From Caldithrix sp964598255 (GTDB lineage: Bacteria; Calditrichota; Calditrichia; Calditrichales; Calditrichaceae), in contig CAZRBA010000026.1 of assembly GCA_964598255.1 (NCBI GenBank), positions 1-28,831 of the forward strand: a stretch of 28,831 bases of DNA, given 5' to 3'. Positions 7,657 to 15,000 of the stretch are shown here, piece by piece. The first letter of the stretch is position 1. Every line of letters starts with the position of its first letter. Both the position numbers and the translations under genes were made by a program. The notes under the pieces were generated by a model. It saw only the letters and a program-made list of their open reading frames with translations, made no database searches and was not told the DNA's origin.

Positions 7657-7998
7657 ATGACGAAGAAAAATAAAAAAAGAAAAAAAACCGTAGTCGGTAC
7701 AAGTGAGCGTCCGCGCCTTGTTGTGTACCGCAGCAATAAGTATATCCATGCGCAATTAGTAGATGATTATGCCCACAAGGTATTGTTGGGTATGTTCGAT
7801 AAAAGCAAGATAGCCCGTGAGGCATTAAAAGAGGCCAAAACCAAAAAAGAGCGATCTTTTGCTTTGGGAAAATTGTTTGCCGAAGAAGCCAAAAAACTGA
7901 ATGTTACTAAAGTGGTTTTCGATCGCAACGGATATATTTATCATGGCCGTGTAAAATCCTTTGCCGAAGGTGCAAGAGAAGGTGGATTGGATTTTTAA
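7657..7998 (+). CDS. rplR: 50S ribosomal protein L18
   Basis: L18 delivers 5S rRNA to the 50S subunit together with L5. I start it at ATG 7657 (MTKKNKKRKK), about eight bases after AGGA at 7645-7648. ATG 7648 and 7651 are also in frame but overlap or abut that site. The 113-residue product has VVGTSERPRLVVYRSNKYI and ends AEGAREGGLDF, both family hallmarks. The basic N-terminal arm before the VVGT segment is short compared with most L18 proteins. Confidence 0.96.
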   Translation: MTKKNKKRKKTVVGTSERPRLVVYRSNKYIHAQLVDDYAHKVLLGMFDKSKIAREALKEAKTKKERSFALGKLFAEEAKKLNVTKVVFDRNGYIYHGRVKSFAEGAREGGLDF

Positions 7999-8014
7999 AA
8001 TTTAGGAGATTACA

Positions 8015-8521
8015 GTGGTTGAACGTATCAATCCGAGTGAATTAGAGTTAAAAGAAAAAGTTATTCATATTAATCGTGTGGCCAAGGTTTTAAAGGGTGG
8101 TCGTCGGTTCTCATTTAATGCCGTTGTGGTGGTTGGCGATGGTAAGGGCGTTGTTGGCCTTGGTTTGGGTAAAGCTAACGAGGTGATCAATGCCATTGCC
8201 AAAGGTACCGAACAGGCCAAAAAGAACCTGGTTCGTGTATCCATTATTAATGGTACGATACCCCATCCCATTAAAAGTAAGTATGGCGCAGGTTATGTGG
8301 TGCTTAAACCGGCCTCGCCCGGTACGGGTGTTATTGCCGGTGGCCCAGTACGTGCCATTTGCGAAGCGGCTGGCATTACGGATATTTTAACTAAATCCAT
8401 CGGCTCATCCAATGTTCATAATGTAAGCAAGGCCACATTCAAAGCATTAAAAGAAATGCGCAGTGCCGAGCAGGTCGCTAAAAAACGGGGAATTTCGATT
8501 AAAAAGTTATTCCAGGGTTAA
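8015..8521 (+). CDS. rpsE: 30S ribosomal protein S5
   Basis: S5 is a 30S body protein important for decoding fidelity and mRNA unwinding; its loop carries classical spectinomycin and ram mutations. The 168-residue chain has an N-terminal double-stranded RNA-binding fold with INRVAKVLKGGRRFSFNAVV, then GKGVVGLGLGKANEVINAIA and the C-terminal IKSKYGAGYVVLKPASPGTG and RAICEAAGITDILTKSIGSS. The start is GTG at 8015, seven bases after TAGGAGA (8003-8009). Confidence 0.98.
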   Translation: MVERINPSELELKEKVIHINRVAKVLKGGRRFSFNAVVVVGDGKGVVGLGLGKANEVINAIAKGTEQAKKNLVRVSIINGTIPHPIKSKYGAGYVVLKPASPGTGVIAGGPVRAICEAAGITDILTKSIGSSNVHNVSKATFKALKEMRSAEQVAKKRGISIKKLFQG

Positions 8522-8547
8522 CGGTAATTTTTGCAGGGATGGTTATT

Positions 8548-8751
8548 ATGGCAAAGACAAAAAAAAGCACAACAAAAAAAATTAAAATTACACAGGTAAG
8601 AAGTATTATCGGTCGTCCAGAAGATCAGCGGCGCACCATGAAAGCACTGGGATTGCGTAAAATGCATCAGAGTGTGGAAAAAACGGCTACGCCGCAAATT
8701 CTTGGAATGGTAAACAAAGTACGCCACCTTATTAAAGTGGAAGATGTTTAA
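8548..8751 (+). CDS. rpmD: 50S ribosomal protein L30
   Basis: L30 is a small 50S protein. It has a short Lys-rich N-terminal extension (AKTKKSTTKK), then KIKITQVRSIIGRPEDQRRT and KALGLRKMHQSVEK, which identify it. ATG 8548 gives 67 residues and a normal spacer after CAGGG (8534-8538). The in-frame ATG 8539 directly abuts that site and is disfavoured. Its position between rpsE and rplO is the standard one. Confidence 0.96.
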   Translation: MAKTKKSTTKKIKITQVRSIIGRPEDQRRTMKALGLRKMHQSVEKTATPQILGMVNKVRHLIKVEDV

Positions 8752-8768
8752 GAAAGGAAAGACGGACG

Positions 8769-9209
8769 ATGAATTTAAGTCAATTACGACCGGCAAAAGG
8801 CTCGAATAAAAAGAAAAAACGCATTGGCCGCGGTGAAGGTTCCGGAACGGGTGTTACGGCCGGCCGCGGAAATAAAGGTTACGGTTCCAGAGCCGGATCT
8901 AAAAAACGTGCCTGGTTTGAGGGCGGACAGATGCCTCTGCAGCGTCGTTTGCCAAAATATGGTTTTAATCGCCCGCAAAAAGTCATTTTTCAGGTCGTCA
9001 ATATCCGCGATTTGGACCGTTTGCAGAATCAGGAAACCATTACAAAAGAAGATTTGCTCAAATCCGGTTTAATCCGTAAAAAGAATGTTCCGGTAAAATT
9101 ATTGGGTGAAGGCGAAATAGATCGTAAAATTAATATTCAGGTAGATGCAGTAAGTAAAACTGCCAAAGAGAAAATCGAAAAAGGTGGAGGCGTAGTTACT
9201 TTAACATGA
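8769..9209 (+). CDS. rplO: 50S ribosomal protein L15
   Basis: L15 is a late-assembly 50S protein with a long glycine-rich basic N-terminal arm. The 146 residues include MNLSQLRPAKGSNKKKKRIG, GRGEGSGTGVTAGRGNKG, and GGQMPLQRRLPKYGF, all L15 signatures, followed by a globular C-terminal half. Its TGA stop overlaps the start of secY (ATGA at 9206-9209), the common rplO-secY coupling that ties ribosomal protein synthesis to translocon synthesis. Confidence 0.98.
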   Translation: MNLSQLRPAKGSNKKKKRIGRGEGSGTGVTAGRGNKGYGSRAGSKKRAWFEGGQMPLQRRLPKYGFNRPQKVIFQVVNIRDLDRLQNQETITKEDLLKSGLIRKKNVPVKLLGEGEIDRKINIQVDAVSKTAKEKIEKGGGVVTLT

Positions 9210-10534
9210 TGCTGGAAACATTTCGCAATATCTTTAAGATTGGTGACCTGAGGAAAAAAATTCTTTTTACTTTAATGATTCTTGGGTTGGAACGCATCGG
9301 TACGCACGTGGTCACGCCGGGTATCGATACGGCCGTATTGGCAGAGGGCTTTCGCAATTTGCAAAATACGTTGTTCGGCTTATATGATTTGTTTGCCGGA
9401 GGTGCTTTTAGAAAAGCGGCCATTTTTGGGTTGGGTATTATGCCTTACATTTCCGCGTCCATTATCATACAGCTTCTGGGTGCGGTTATTCCTTACTTCC
9501 AAAAACTACAAAAGGAAGGGGAAGAAGGACGGAAAAAGATTATGCAGTATACCCGCTACGGTACGCTTTTGATCTCGGCCATGCAGGCTTTTGGCGTGGC
9601 AATTTTCTTGCAAAGCATTCAATTGCCCGATGGGCGTTTGGCCGTTCCGCATCCGGGATTGTCCTTTGAACTGCTAACCATGGTTTCGATGACCTCCGGT
9701 ACCATGCTTATTATGTGGCTGGGGGAGCAAATTGACCAACATGGCATAGGCAACGGTATTTCACTTATCATTTTTATCGGAATTATTGCCCGATTTCCGG
9801 CGGCCATTATGCAGGAATATCAACAGTTTTCCATTGGCCAGCGTGGTTTATTGGCCGAAGTTATGTTAATTGCTTTGGCGTTTGTCGTTATTTATTTTAT
9901 CGTGCTGTTAACCGAGGGTACGCGTAAAATTCCGGTGCAGTATGCCAAACGTGTTGTAGGGCGTAAAGTTTACGGCGGGGTTAATACCTATTTCCCGTTA
10001 AAAGTAAATACGGCCGGTGTTATGCCGATCATTTTTGCTCAGGCCATTATGTTTGTGCCGTCTACTTTATTAACCTTTTTGCCGGAAAGCGATTTCTTTT
10101 TGGGGCTGCAGCATTTGTTTTCCATGGATTCTTGGTTTTACTGGATTACTTACGGAATTATGATCGTGTTCTTTACCTACTTTTACACGGCCATTGCGTT
10201 GAATCCGGTTGAAGTAGCCGAGAACTTGAAAAAGCAGGGCGGTTTTATTCCCGGAGTGCGTCCCGGCAAAAAGACGCAGGAATTTCTTGACAATATTTTA
10301 ACGCGTATTACCTTACCGTCTTCCATCTTTTTAGCCATTGTGGCCATCATACCGGCCATGTTGGCTAAGTTCGCCAAAATTCCTTATAGTTTGGCTGCAT
10401 TTTACGGCGGTACCGGTTTGTTGATTATTGTGGGGGTTGCGCTGGATTTCCTGCAACAGGTCGAATCGCATCTATTTATGCGTCATTACGACGGCTTTAT
10501 GAAATCGGGTAAGATGCGCGGAAGACGCGGATAG
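9206..10534 (+). CDS. secY: Preprotein translocase subunit SecY
   Basis: SecY forms the channel of the SecYEG translocon in the inner membrane. The 442-residue protein has about ten hydrophobic segments. It starts with LETFRNIFKIGDLRKKILFT and contains LGIMPYISASIIIQLLGAVI (TM2-plug region), GNGISLIIFIGII, and the cytoplasmic C4-C5 loop motifs RKIPVQYAKRVVG and NPVEVAENLKKQGGFIPGVR, with RPGKKT following. The arginine before the conserved PG is the SecA contact region. ATG 9206 overlaps the rplO stop; ATG 9209 is an alternative one codon later. adk, often found after secY, is missing; map follows directly after six bases. Confidence 0.98.
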   Translation: MMLETFRNIFKIGDLRKKILFTLMILGLERIGTHVVTPGIDTAVLAEGFRNLQNTLFGLYDLFAGGAFRKAAIFGLGIMPYISASIIIQLLGAVIPYFQKLQKEGEEGRKKIMQYTRYGTLLISAMQAFGVAIFLQSIQLPDGRLAVPHPGLSFELLTMVSMTSGTMLIMWLGEQIDQHGIGNGISLIIFIGIIARFPAAIMQEYQQFSIGQRGLLAEVMLIALAFVVIYFIVLLTEGTRKIPVQYAKRVVGRKVYGGVNTYFPLKVNTAGVMPIIFAQAIMFVPSTLLTFLPESDFFLGLQHLFSMDSWFYWITYGIMIVFFTYFYTAIALNPVEVAENLKKQGGFIPGVRPGKKTQEFLDNILTRITLPSSIFLAIVAIIPAMLAKFAKIPYSLAAFYGGTGLLIIVGVALDFLQQVESHLFMRHYDGFMKSGKMRGRRG

Positions 10535-10540
10535 AGACAA

Positions 10541-11290
10541 ATGGTTTATATTAAAACCAAAGAGCAAATTGCCAAAATAAAAAAAAGCAACGTTATTGTC
10601 GCAGAAGCATTAAAGTTCATTGAAAAATTTGTGCAACCGGGCATATCGACAAAGGAACTCAATCGTGAGATTGAGAACTTTATTCTTAAAAAAGGAGCGA
10701 GGCCTGCATTTAAAGGACTTTACGGATTCCCTGCGGCTTCGTGTATTTCGGTGAATGATGTGGTCGTTCACGGAATACCGAGCAAGCTAAAGTTACGGGA
10801 TGGTGATATTGTTGGTATTGATATCGGTGTCGAATTAGACGGTTTTTACGGAGACGGAGCACATACTTTTCTGGTGGGTAATGTAAGGCCCGATGTGGTT
10901 AAACTATGTAAAGTTACTGAAGAAAGTCTTTACAAAGGCATCGAACAAGCCCGTGTCGGAAATCGCGTGGGCGATATATCTGCGGCAATTCAAGAACATG
11001 TTGAGAAACATGGATTTTCGGTAGTAAGAGAATTTGTTGGACACGGTGTGGGAATTAAACCGCACGAAGATCCGCAGATTCCGAACTACGGAAAAAGAGG
11101 TACAGGAATGCGTTTGAAACGCGGAATGGTAATCGCTATTGAGCCGATGATTAATATGGGTACGCATGAAGTGTACATCGACGATGACGAATGGACAGTT
11201 CATACGGCGGACGGCTTGCCATCGGCCCATTACGAACATTCGCTGGCCATTTTGGATGATGGTGCGGTGATTTTAACCAAAATAGAATAA
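10541..11290 (+). CDS. map: Methionine aminopeptidase type I
   Basis: This enzyme removes the initiator methionine from nascent proteins. The 249-residue pita-bread-fold peptidase has all expected active-site residues: His77 (VVVHGIP), metal ligands Asp94 (GIDIGVELDG), Asp105 (YGDGAHTF), His168 (FVGHGVG), Glu201 (IAIEPM) and Glu232 (YEHSLA). No N-terminal zinc-finger extension is present, so it is the short MetAP-Ia form. It sits between secY and infA, a common arrangement in Gram-positive and many other bacteria. Function is highly confident from complete active-site conservation. Confidence 0.97.
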   Translation: MVYIKTKEQIAKIKKSNVIVAEALKFIEKFVQPGISTKELNREIENFILKKGARPAFKGLYGFPAASCISVNDVVVHGIPSKLKLRDGDIVGIDIGVELDGFYGDGAHTFLVGNVRPDVVKLCKVTEESLYKGIEQARVGNRVGDISAAIQEHVEKHGFSVVREFVGHGVGIKPHEDPQIPNYGKRGTGMRLKRGMVIAIEPMINMGTHEVYIDDDEWTVHTADGLPSAHYEHSLAILDDGAVILTKIE

Positions 11291-11305
11291 CAGGAGAGAA
11301 GCGGT

Positions 11306-11527
11306 TTGGGTAAAAAGCAAGATGCAATTAGAGTGGATGGAGTAATTAAAGAAACCTTGCCCAATGCTTCGTTTATCGTTGAGCTGGAGAACGGCCATGA
11401 AGTTTTGGCCTATATTTCCGGCAAGATGCGTATGCATTTTATTAAGATTTTACCCGGGGATAAAGTAAGTTTGGAGCTTTCTCCTTACGATTTAACCCGC
11501 GGACGAATAGTGTACAGATATAAATAA
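11306..11527 (+). CDS. infA: Translation initiation factor IF-1
   Basis: IF-1 is an OB-fold protein that binds the 30S A site during initiation. The 73-residue sequence reads GKKQDAIRVDGVIKETLPNA, then FIVELENGHEVLAYISGKMR and KILPGDKVSLELSPYDLTRG, ending RIVYRYK, all characteristic. It starts with TTG at 11306, after AGGAGAG (11292-11298). Location between map and rpmJ is the usual one. A TTG start on an initiation factor gene is worth noting because initiation-factor levels influence rare start-codon use. Confidence 0.97.
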   Translation: MGKKQDAIRVDGVIKETLPNASFIVELENGHEVLAYISGKMRMHFIKILPGDKVSLELSPYDLTRGRIVYRYK

Positions 11528-11539
11528 AGAGGGATAGCG

Positions 11540-11656
11540 ATGAAAGTTAGAGCCTCAGTAAAGGTAATGTGTGACGGTTGCAAAATTGTGCGCCGTAAGG
11601 GAGTTGTTCGTGTTATTTGCAGTAAGAACCCCAAACATAAACAACGTCAAGGATAA
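11540..11656 (+). CDS. rpmJ: 50S ribosomal protein L36, zinc-binding type
   Basis: L36 is the smallest 50S protein. I read 38 residues from ATG 11540: MKVRASVKVMCDGCKIVRRK, then GVVRVICSKNPKHKQRQG. The zinc ligands Cys11, Cys14, Cys27 and His33 are all present, so this is the zinc-containing (C+) form, matching the zinc-type S14 in the same operon. GAGGGA at 11529-11534 is the likely ribosome-binding site. It lies between infA and rpsM, its standard place. Confidence 0.97.
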   Translation: MKVRASVKVMCDGCKIVRRKGVVRVICSKNPKHKQRQG

Positions 11657-11676
11657 TAGGAATATAGGAGGCAGTC

Positions 11677-12051
11677 TTGGCTCGTATTGCAGGTGTTGAT
11701 CTACCCAAGAACAAGCGCGTAGTAATTGGTTTAACGTATATTTTCGGAATCGGACGTTCTTCCGCACAAAAAATTTGTGCCGACGCCGGCGTTGACGAAA
11801 GCAAACGCGTTAAAGATCTCAATGAAGATGATATTCGTAAAATTCGTACCATTATTCAAAATGAATACAAGGTAGAGGGAGCTCTAAAGGCCGAAATTAA
11901 CATGAATATCAAACGGTTAATGGATATTAACTGTTATCGCGGCATTCGTCATTATCGCGGGTTACCGGTTCGTGGCCAGCGCACAAAAACCAATGCACGT
12001 ACGCGCAAAGGACGTAAACGTTCTGTAGGTGCTAAGAAAAAGAAAAAATAA
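11677..12051 (+). CDS. rpsM: 30S ribosomal protein S13
   Basis: S13 is a 30S head protein contacting the 50S subunit and the P-site tRNA. The 124 residues start ARIAGVDLPKNKRVVIGLTY and include the helix-two-turn-helix region with GIGRSSAQKICADAGV, then RGIRHYRGLPVRGQRTKTNA and a Lys-rich C-terminal tail ending GAKKKKK. The start codon is TTG at 11677, following TAGGAGG (11665-11671), one of the strongest Shine-Dalgarno tracts in the window, which may compensate for the weak start. Confidence 0.97.
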   Translation: MARIAGVDLPKNKRVVIGLTYIFGIGRSSAQKICADAGVDESKRVKDLNEDDIRKIRTIIQNEYKVEGALKAEINMNIKRLMDINCYRGIRHYRGLPVRGQRTKTNARTRKGRKRSVGAKKKKK

Positions 12052-12073
12052 ACTGAAATTCGGGAGATAAAAG

Positions 12074-12466
12074 TTGGCATCACCAAAAAGATCAAGAAAA
12101 CAAAAGAAAAAGGTGCGTGTTGAACCGCACGGCAAGGCCCATATAAAAGCAACCTTTAACAATACCATTATTTCCATTACCGATGTGTATGGTAATGTTA
12201 TTTCGTGGGCCTCTGCCGGAGTAGTGAATTTCAAAGGTTCACGCAAAAGTACTCCGTATGCCGCTCAGATTGCGGCGGAACATGCTGCCAAGCAGGCGAT
12301 GGATATGGGGTTGCAAGCTATTGATGTAGAAGTTAAAGGCCCCGGTTCGGGACGTGAAGCTGCTATCAAATCCTTGCAGGCAGCCGGATTAAAAATTCTT
12401 TCTATTCGGGATGTTACCCCCATCCCGCACAATGGTTGTCGTCCACCAAAGAAAAGACGCGTATAA
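12074..12466 (+). CDS. rpsK: 30S ribosomal protein S11
   Basis: S11 is a 30S platform protein near the mRNA exit site. The 130-residue chain has a basic N-terminus, GKAHIKATFNNTIISITDVY, GNVISWASAGVVNFKGSRKS, TPYAAQIAAEHAAKQAMDMG, and the C-terminal RDVTPIPHNGCRPPKKRRV, all diagnostic. The start codon is TTG at 12074, after CGGGAGA (12061-12067). In many bacteria an Asn in this type of NG turn near the C-terminus is prone to isoaspartate formation; this is general knowledge and not shown here. Confidence 0.98.
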   Translation: MASPKRSRKQKKKVRVEPHGKAHIKATFNNTIISITDVYGNVISWASAGVVNFKGSRKSTPYAAQIAAEHAAKQAMDMGLQAIDVEVKGPGSGREAAIKSLQAAGLKILSIRDVTPIPHNGCRPPKKRRV

Positions 12467-12484
12467 CGTAGATGGAGATGGTAA

Positions 12485-13099
12485 ATGGCTAAATATAATG
12501 GTCCCAAGGGAAAAATCGTAAGAAAATTTGGCGAGAATATTTTTGGTAATCCGAAGTTCGATCGCTTGTTGTCCAAAAAACCGTATCCGCCCGGACAACA
12601 TGGTATGAAACGTCGTAAATTGAGCGATTATGCGCTTCAGCTTAAAGAAAAGCAAAAAGTAAAATATATGTATGGTATGCTGGAACGTCAGTTCCGCAGA
12701 TTTTTCTTAAAAGCGGAGCGCATGAAGGGTGTAACGGGCGAAAATTTATTGCAGTTGCTGGAAAGTCGGTTGGACAATACGGTGTATCGTCTTGGCTTTG
12801 CCCAATCCCGTGCACAGGCACGGCAAATGGTATTGCATCGTCACATTATGGTTAATGGGCATATTGTGAATATCCCCTCCTTTATATTGAAACCCGGCGA
12901 TGTGATTCAGGTACGTGAAAAGAGTAAACGTCTTTCCATGTTCCATGAAGCCTTAAAACGTGTGGATGCCGATCGAATGTTGCCCTGGTTGGAATTGGAT
13001 AAAGCCAATTTAAAGGGCAAGTTTATCGATCGTCCCAAACGTGAAGATATTCCTGTAAATGTACAGGAAAGTATGATTGTAGAGTTGTATTCTAAATAA
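12485..13099 (+). CDS. rpsD: 30S ribosomal protein S4
   Basis: S4 is a primary 16S rRNA-binding protein that nucleates 30S body assembly and, in some bacteria, represses the alpha operon. The 204-residue protein has KKPYPPGQHGMKRRKLSDYA near the N-terminus and a typical S4 RNA-binding domain (about residues 93-157) with LESRLDNTVYRLGFAQSRAQ and ARQMVLHRHIMVNGHIVNIP. There is no CXXC zinc-ribbon at the N-terminus, so this is the zinc-free (C-) form, unlike S14 and L36 in the same operon. GGAGATGG (12472-12479) precedes ATG 12485. Confidence 0.98.
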   Translation: MAKYNGPKGKIVRKFGENIFGNPKFDRLLSKKPYPPGQHGMKRRKLSDYALQLKEKQKVKYMYGMLERQFRRFFLKAERMKGVTGENLLQLLESRLDNTVYRLGFAQSRAQARQMVLHRHIMVNGHIVNIPSFILKPGDVIQVREKSKRLSMFHEALKRVDADRMLPWLELDKANLKGKFIDRPKREDIPVNVQESMIVELYSK

Positions 13100-13122
13100 T
13101 AACATATCAAGATAAGGTGGTT

Positions 13123-14118
13123 ATGAGCTTATCTAATTTACAAATGCCAGAGAAAATTGAAGTAGACGACGCGACTTACAATGAAACATTTGGACGTTTT
13201 ATCGTCCAGCCTTTGGAAAAAGGCTATGGCGTTACCTTGGGTAACATGATGCGTCGTGTCCTATTGTCTTCGTTAGAAGGTGCTGCCATTACGGCTATTA
13301 AGGTAAACAACGTGCAGCACGAATTCTCAACGATCCCCGGTGTCTATGAAGATTTACCGGAAGTTATTCTTAACTTAAAAGAGCTGCGCTTAAAAGTTGA
13401 AAACAATTTACCGGACAAAATGGTTCTGCATTTAAAAGGACCGATGGATTTTACCGGTAATACCATTCAAGAACAAACATCCGATTTTAAGGTACTCAAC
13501 CCAGATTTGCATATTGCGGTTTTAAACGAAGCGGCTGATGTTACCTTGGAATTGTATTTCGGGCGTGGTCGCGGCTATGTGGTTGCCGATGAAAACAAAA
13601 CAGAAGATATGCCCTTGGGGGTTATTCCCATCGATTCTATTTTTTCGCCGATTTTAAATGTTAAATTTACGGTGGAAAATACGCGCGTGGGACATCGTAC
13701 CGATTTTGAAAAGCTTATTCTCGACATTACAACCGACGGTAGTATGACTCCTGATGAGGCATTAACAGAGGCGGCCAAAATTATTAAAGAACATCTGCAA
13801 ATTTTTGTCAACTTTGATATTGAGAACCAAGAAGAAGAAAAGCAGGAAATTGATGAAGAAACCCTGCGCATTCGGAAGCTGCTTAAGATGAGTGTGGATG
13901 AATTGGAACTTTCTGTACGTTCGCATAATTGCCTAAAAGCAGCCAATATCAAAACTATTGGCGATTTGGTGCGTCGCGACGAACAGGAAATGTTGAAATT
14001 TAAGAATTTCGGGCGCAAATCCTTGTTGGAACTGGGTAAAATTCTCGAAGAGCGCGGCTTACGTTTCGGTATGGAAGTTGACAAATATCTTAAACCTGAA
14101 GAGAGTAGTAACAAGTAG
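13123..14118 (+). CDS. rpoA: DNA-directed RNA polymerase subunit alpha
   Basis: RpoA is the alpha subunit that dimerises to start RNA polymerase assembly. The N-terminal domain (about residues 20-230) has FIVQPLEKGYGVTLGNMMRR and VLLSSLEGAAITAIKV near the dimer interface. An acidic linker (about 230-247) rich in Glu leads to the C-terminal domain with SVDELELSVRSHNCLKAANI and GRKSLLELGKILEERGL, the region that binds UP elements and activators. I start it at ATG 13123 (331 residues). A GTG at 13117 is in frame but lies within the AAGGTGG ribosome-binding tract (13114-13120). Confidence 0.98.
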   Translation: MSLSNLQMPEKIEVDDATYNETFGRFIVQPLEKGYGVTLGNMMRRVLLSSLEGAAITAIKVNNVQHEFSTIPGVYEDLPEVILNLKELRLKVENNLPDKMVLHLKGPMDFTGNTIQEQTSDFKVLNPDLHIAVLNEAADVTLELYFGRGRGYVVADENKTEDMPLGVIPIDSIFSPILNVKFTVENTRVGHRTDFEKLILDITTDGSMTPDEALTEAAKIIKEHLQIFVNFDIENQEEEKQEIDEETLRIRKLLKMSVDELELSVRSHNCLKAANIKTIGDLVRRDEQEMLKFKNFGRKSLLELGKILEERGLRFGMEVDKYLKPEESSNK

Positions 14119-14137
14119 TTAGAATAGGGATCAAAAG

Positions 14138-14809
14138 ATGCGACACAGGAAAAAAGGTAACCATTTAGGAAGAACCGCAAGCCATAAAAAAGCACTGATG
14201 CGTAATTTGGCTGCGCAGGTTTTTGAACATAAAGAAATTCGTACGACTGTAGCAAAGGCCAAAGAATTGCGCGGCTATGTGGAGCGGCTAATTACTTACG
14301 GTAAAAAAGGCACACTACATCATCGACGTTTGGCTTTTCAGTTTTTGCAAAACAAACAAGCCGTAAATACCCTGTTTAATGAAATTGCACCCACTTACGA
14401 AGATCGTGCTGGCGGTTATACGCGTATTATCCGTTTGGGCACGCGTAAGGGCGATAATGCTGAAATTTCTATTTTTCAATTGGTCGGTTTTGAAAAGGTG
14501 CAGGCTAATAAAGAAGAGAAAAAGAAAAAAGCGAAAAAAGGCGAAGAAGCGGTTTCGGAAGAAGTCTCCAAAACTACGGCCGAGAAGAAAAAAGAAACGG
14601 CCGACAAAGCCGTGGAAAGCAAATCGGAACAAACGGAAGTTAAGCAAAGTGCGGCTCCGGAAGCGAAGGAAGAAATTAATAAAGAAAATCCGTCCGAAGA
14701 AAAAGTTGAAGCACAGGACGAAAAATCCGCTACGGATGACACCCCCTCCTCCTCTACGGATGATGCAAAGCCTTCCGAAGAAGATGCTTCATCCGAGAAA
14801 AAGGAATGA
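14138..14809 (+). CDS. rplQ: 50S ribosomal protein L17 with long charged C-terminal tail
   Basis: L17 lies near the tunnel exit of the 50S subunit. Residues 1-120 form a complete L17: MRHRKKGNHLGRTASHKKAL, then LAAQVFEHKEIRTTVAKAKE and GDNAEISIFQLVGFEK. About 100 extra residues follow (121-223), first Lys-rich (KEEKKKKAKKG), then Glu/Lys/Ser-rich and increasingly acidic, ending SSEKKE. Typical bacterial L17 is 115-140 residues. Moderate tails occur in Bacteroidota and relatives as far as I recall, but this one nearly doubles the protein. The tail is probably disordered and low complexity; its function is unknown. It is the last gene before the terminator. Confidence 0.95.
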   Translation: MRHRKKGNHLGRTASHKKALMRNLAAQVFEHKEIRTTVAKAKELRGYVERLITYGKKGTLHHRRLAFQFLQNKQAVNTLFNEIAPTYEDRAGGYTRIIRLGTRKGDNAEISIFQLVGFEKVQANKEEKKKKAKKGEEAVSEEVSKTTAEKKKETADKAVESKSEQTEVKQSAAPEAKEEINKENPSEEKVEAQDEKSATDDTPSSSTDDAKPSEEDASSEKKE

Positions 14810-14832
14810 TTGCCTTTACATAAACACACCAA

Positions 14833-14856
14833 AGCCCCGCTTGCGGGGCTTTTTTT
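14833..14856 (+). terminator. Intrinsic terminator after rplQ
   Basis: The inverted repeat AGCCCCGC (14833-14840) and GCGGGGCT (14843-14850) forms a stem of seven to eight base pairs with a CTTG-type tight loop. It is followed directly by a run of T (14850-14856). It lies 24 bases after the rplQ stop and is the only strong intrinsic terminator within the coding part of the window, so it marks the end of the superoperon. Confidence 0.93.
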
Positions 14857-14858
14857 AT

Positions 14859-15000
14859 TTTGCCTTAATTAATGAGCTTCTCTTCAGCAACTATACCTTT
14901 CGATAATAACCACTACTTTTTTGTGCAAATTCGGATCGTGCTTGCATTAAAACTGACATTTCCCTAATTTTAAAATTATTAAAGATATAGAGACATTTAT
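14859..15000 (+). promoter_or_regulatory. Intergenic region likely holding the promoter of the downstream cluster
   Basis: This A+T-rich stretch separates the terminator from the next gene and must contain its promoter if that cluster is transcribed independently. A weak candidate is TTGCAT (14942-14947) spaced 17 bases from TAATTT (14965-14970). A second -10-like TAAAAT lies at 14971-14976 but is spaced too far from that -35. No operator palindrome, riboswitch or strong Shine-Dalgarno is visible before ATG 15001. The promoter assignment is a guess from spacing only. Confidence 0.3.

Noticed and set aside
13575..14255. 226-codon frame on the - strand antisense to rpoA and rplQ
   Set aside because: It overlaps two clearly conserved essential genes and has no ribosome-binding site or family features.
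14379..14906. Lys/Arg-rich frame of 175 codons overlapping rplQ
   Set aside because: It is the +1-shifted reading of the L17 tail, which is rich in GAA/AAA codons; it has no ribosome-binding site and runs across the terminator.
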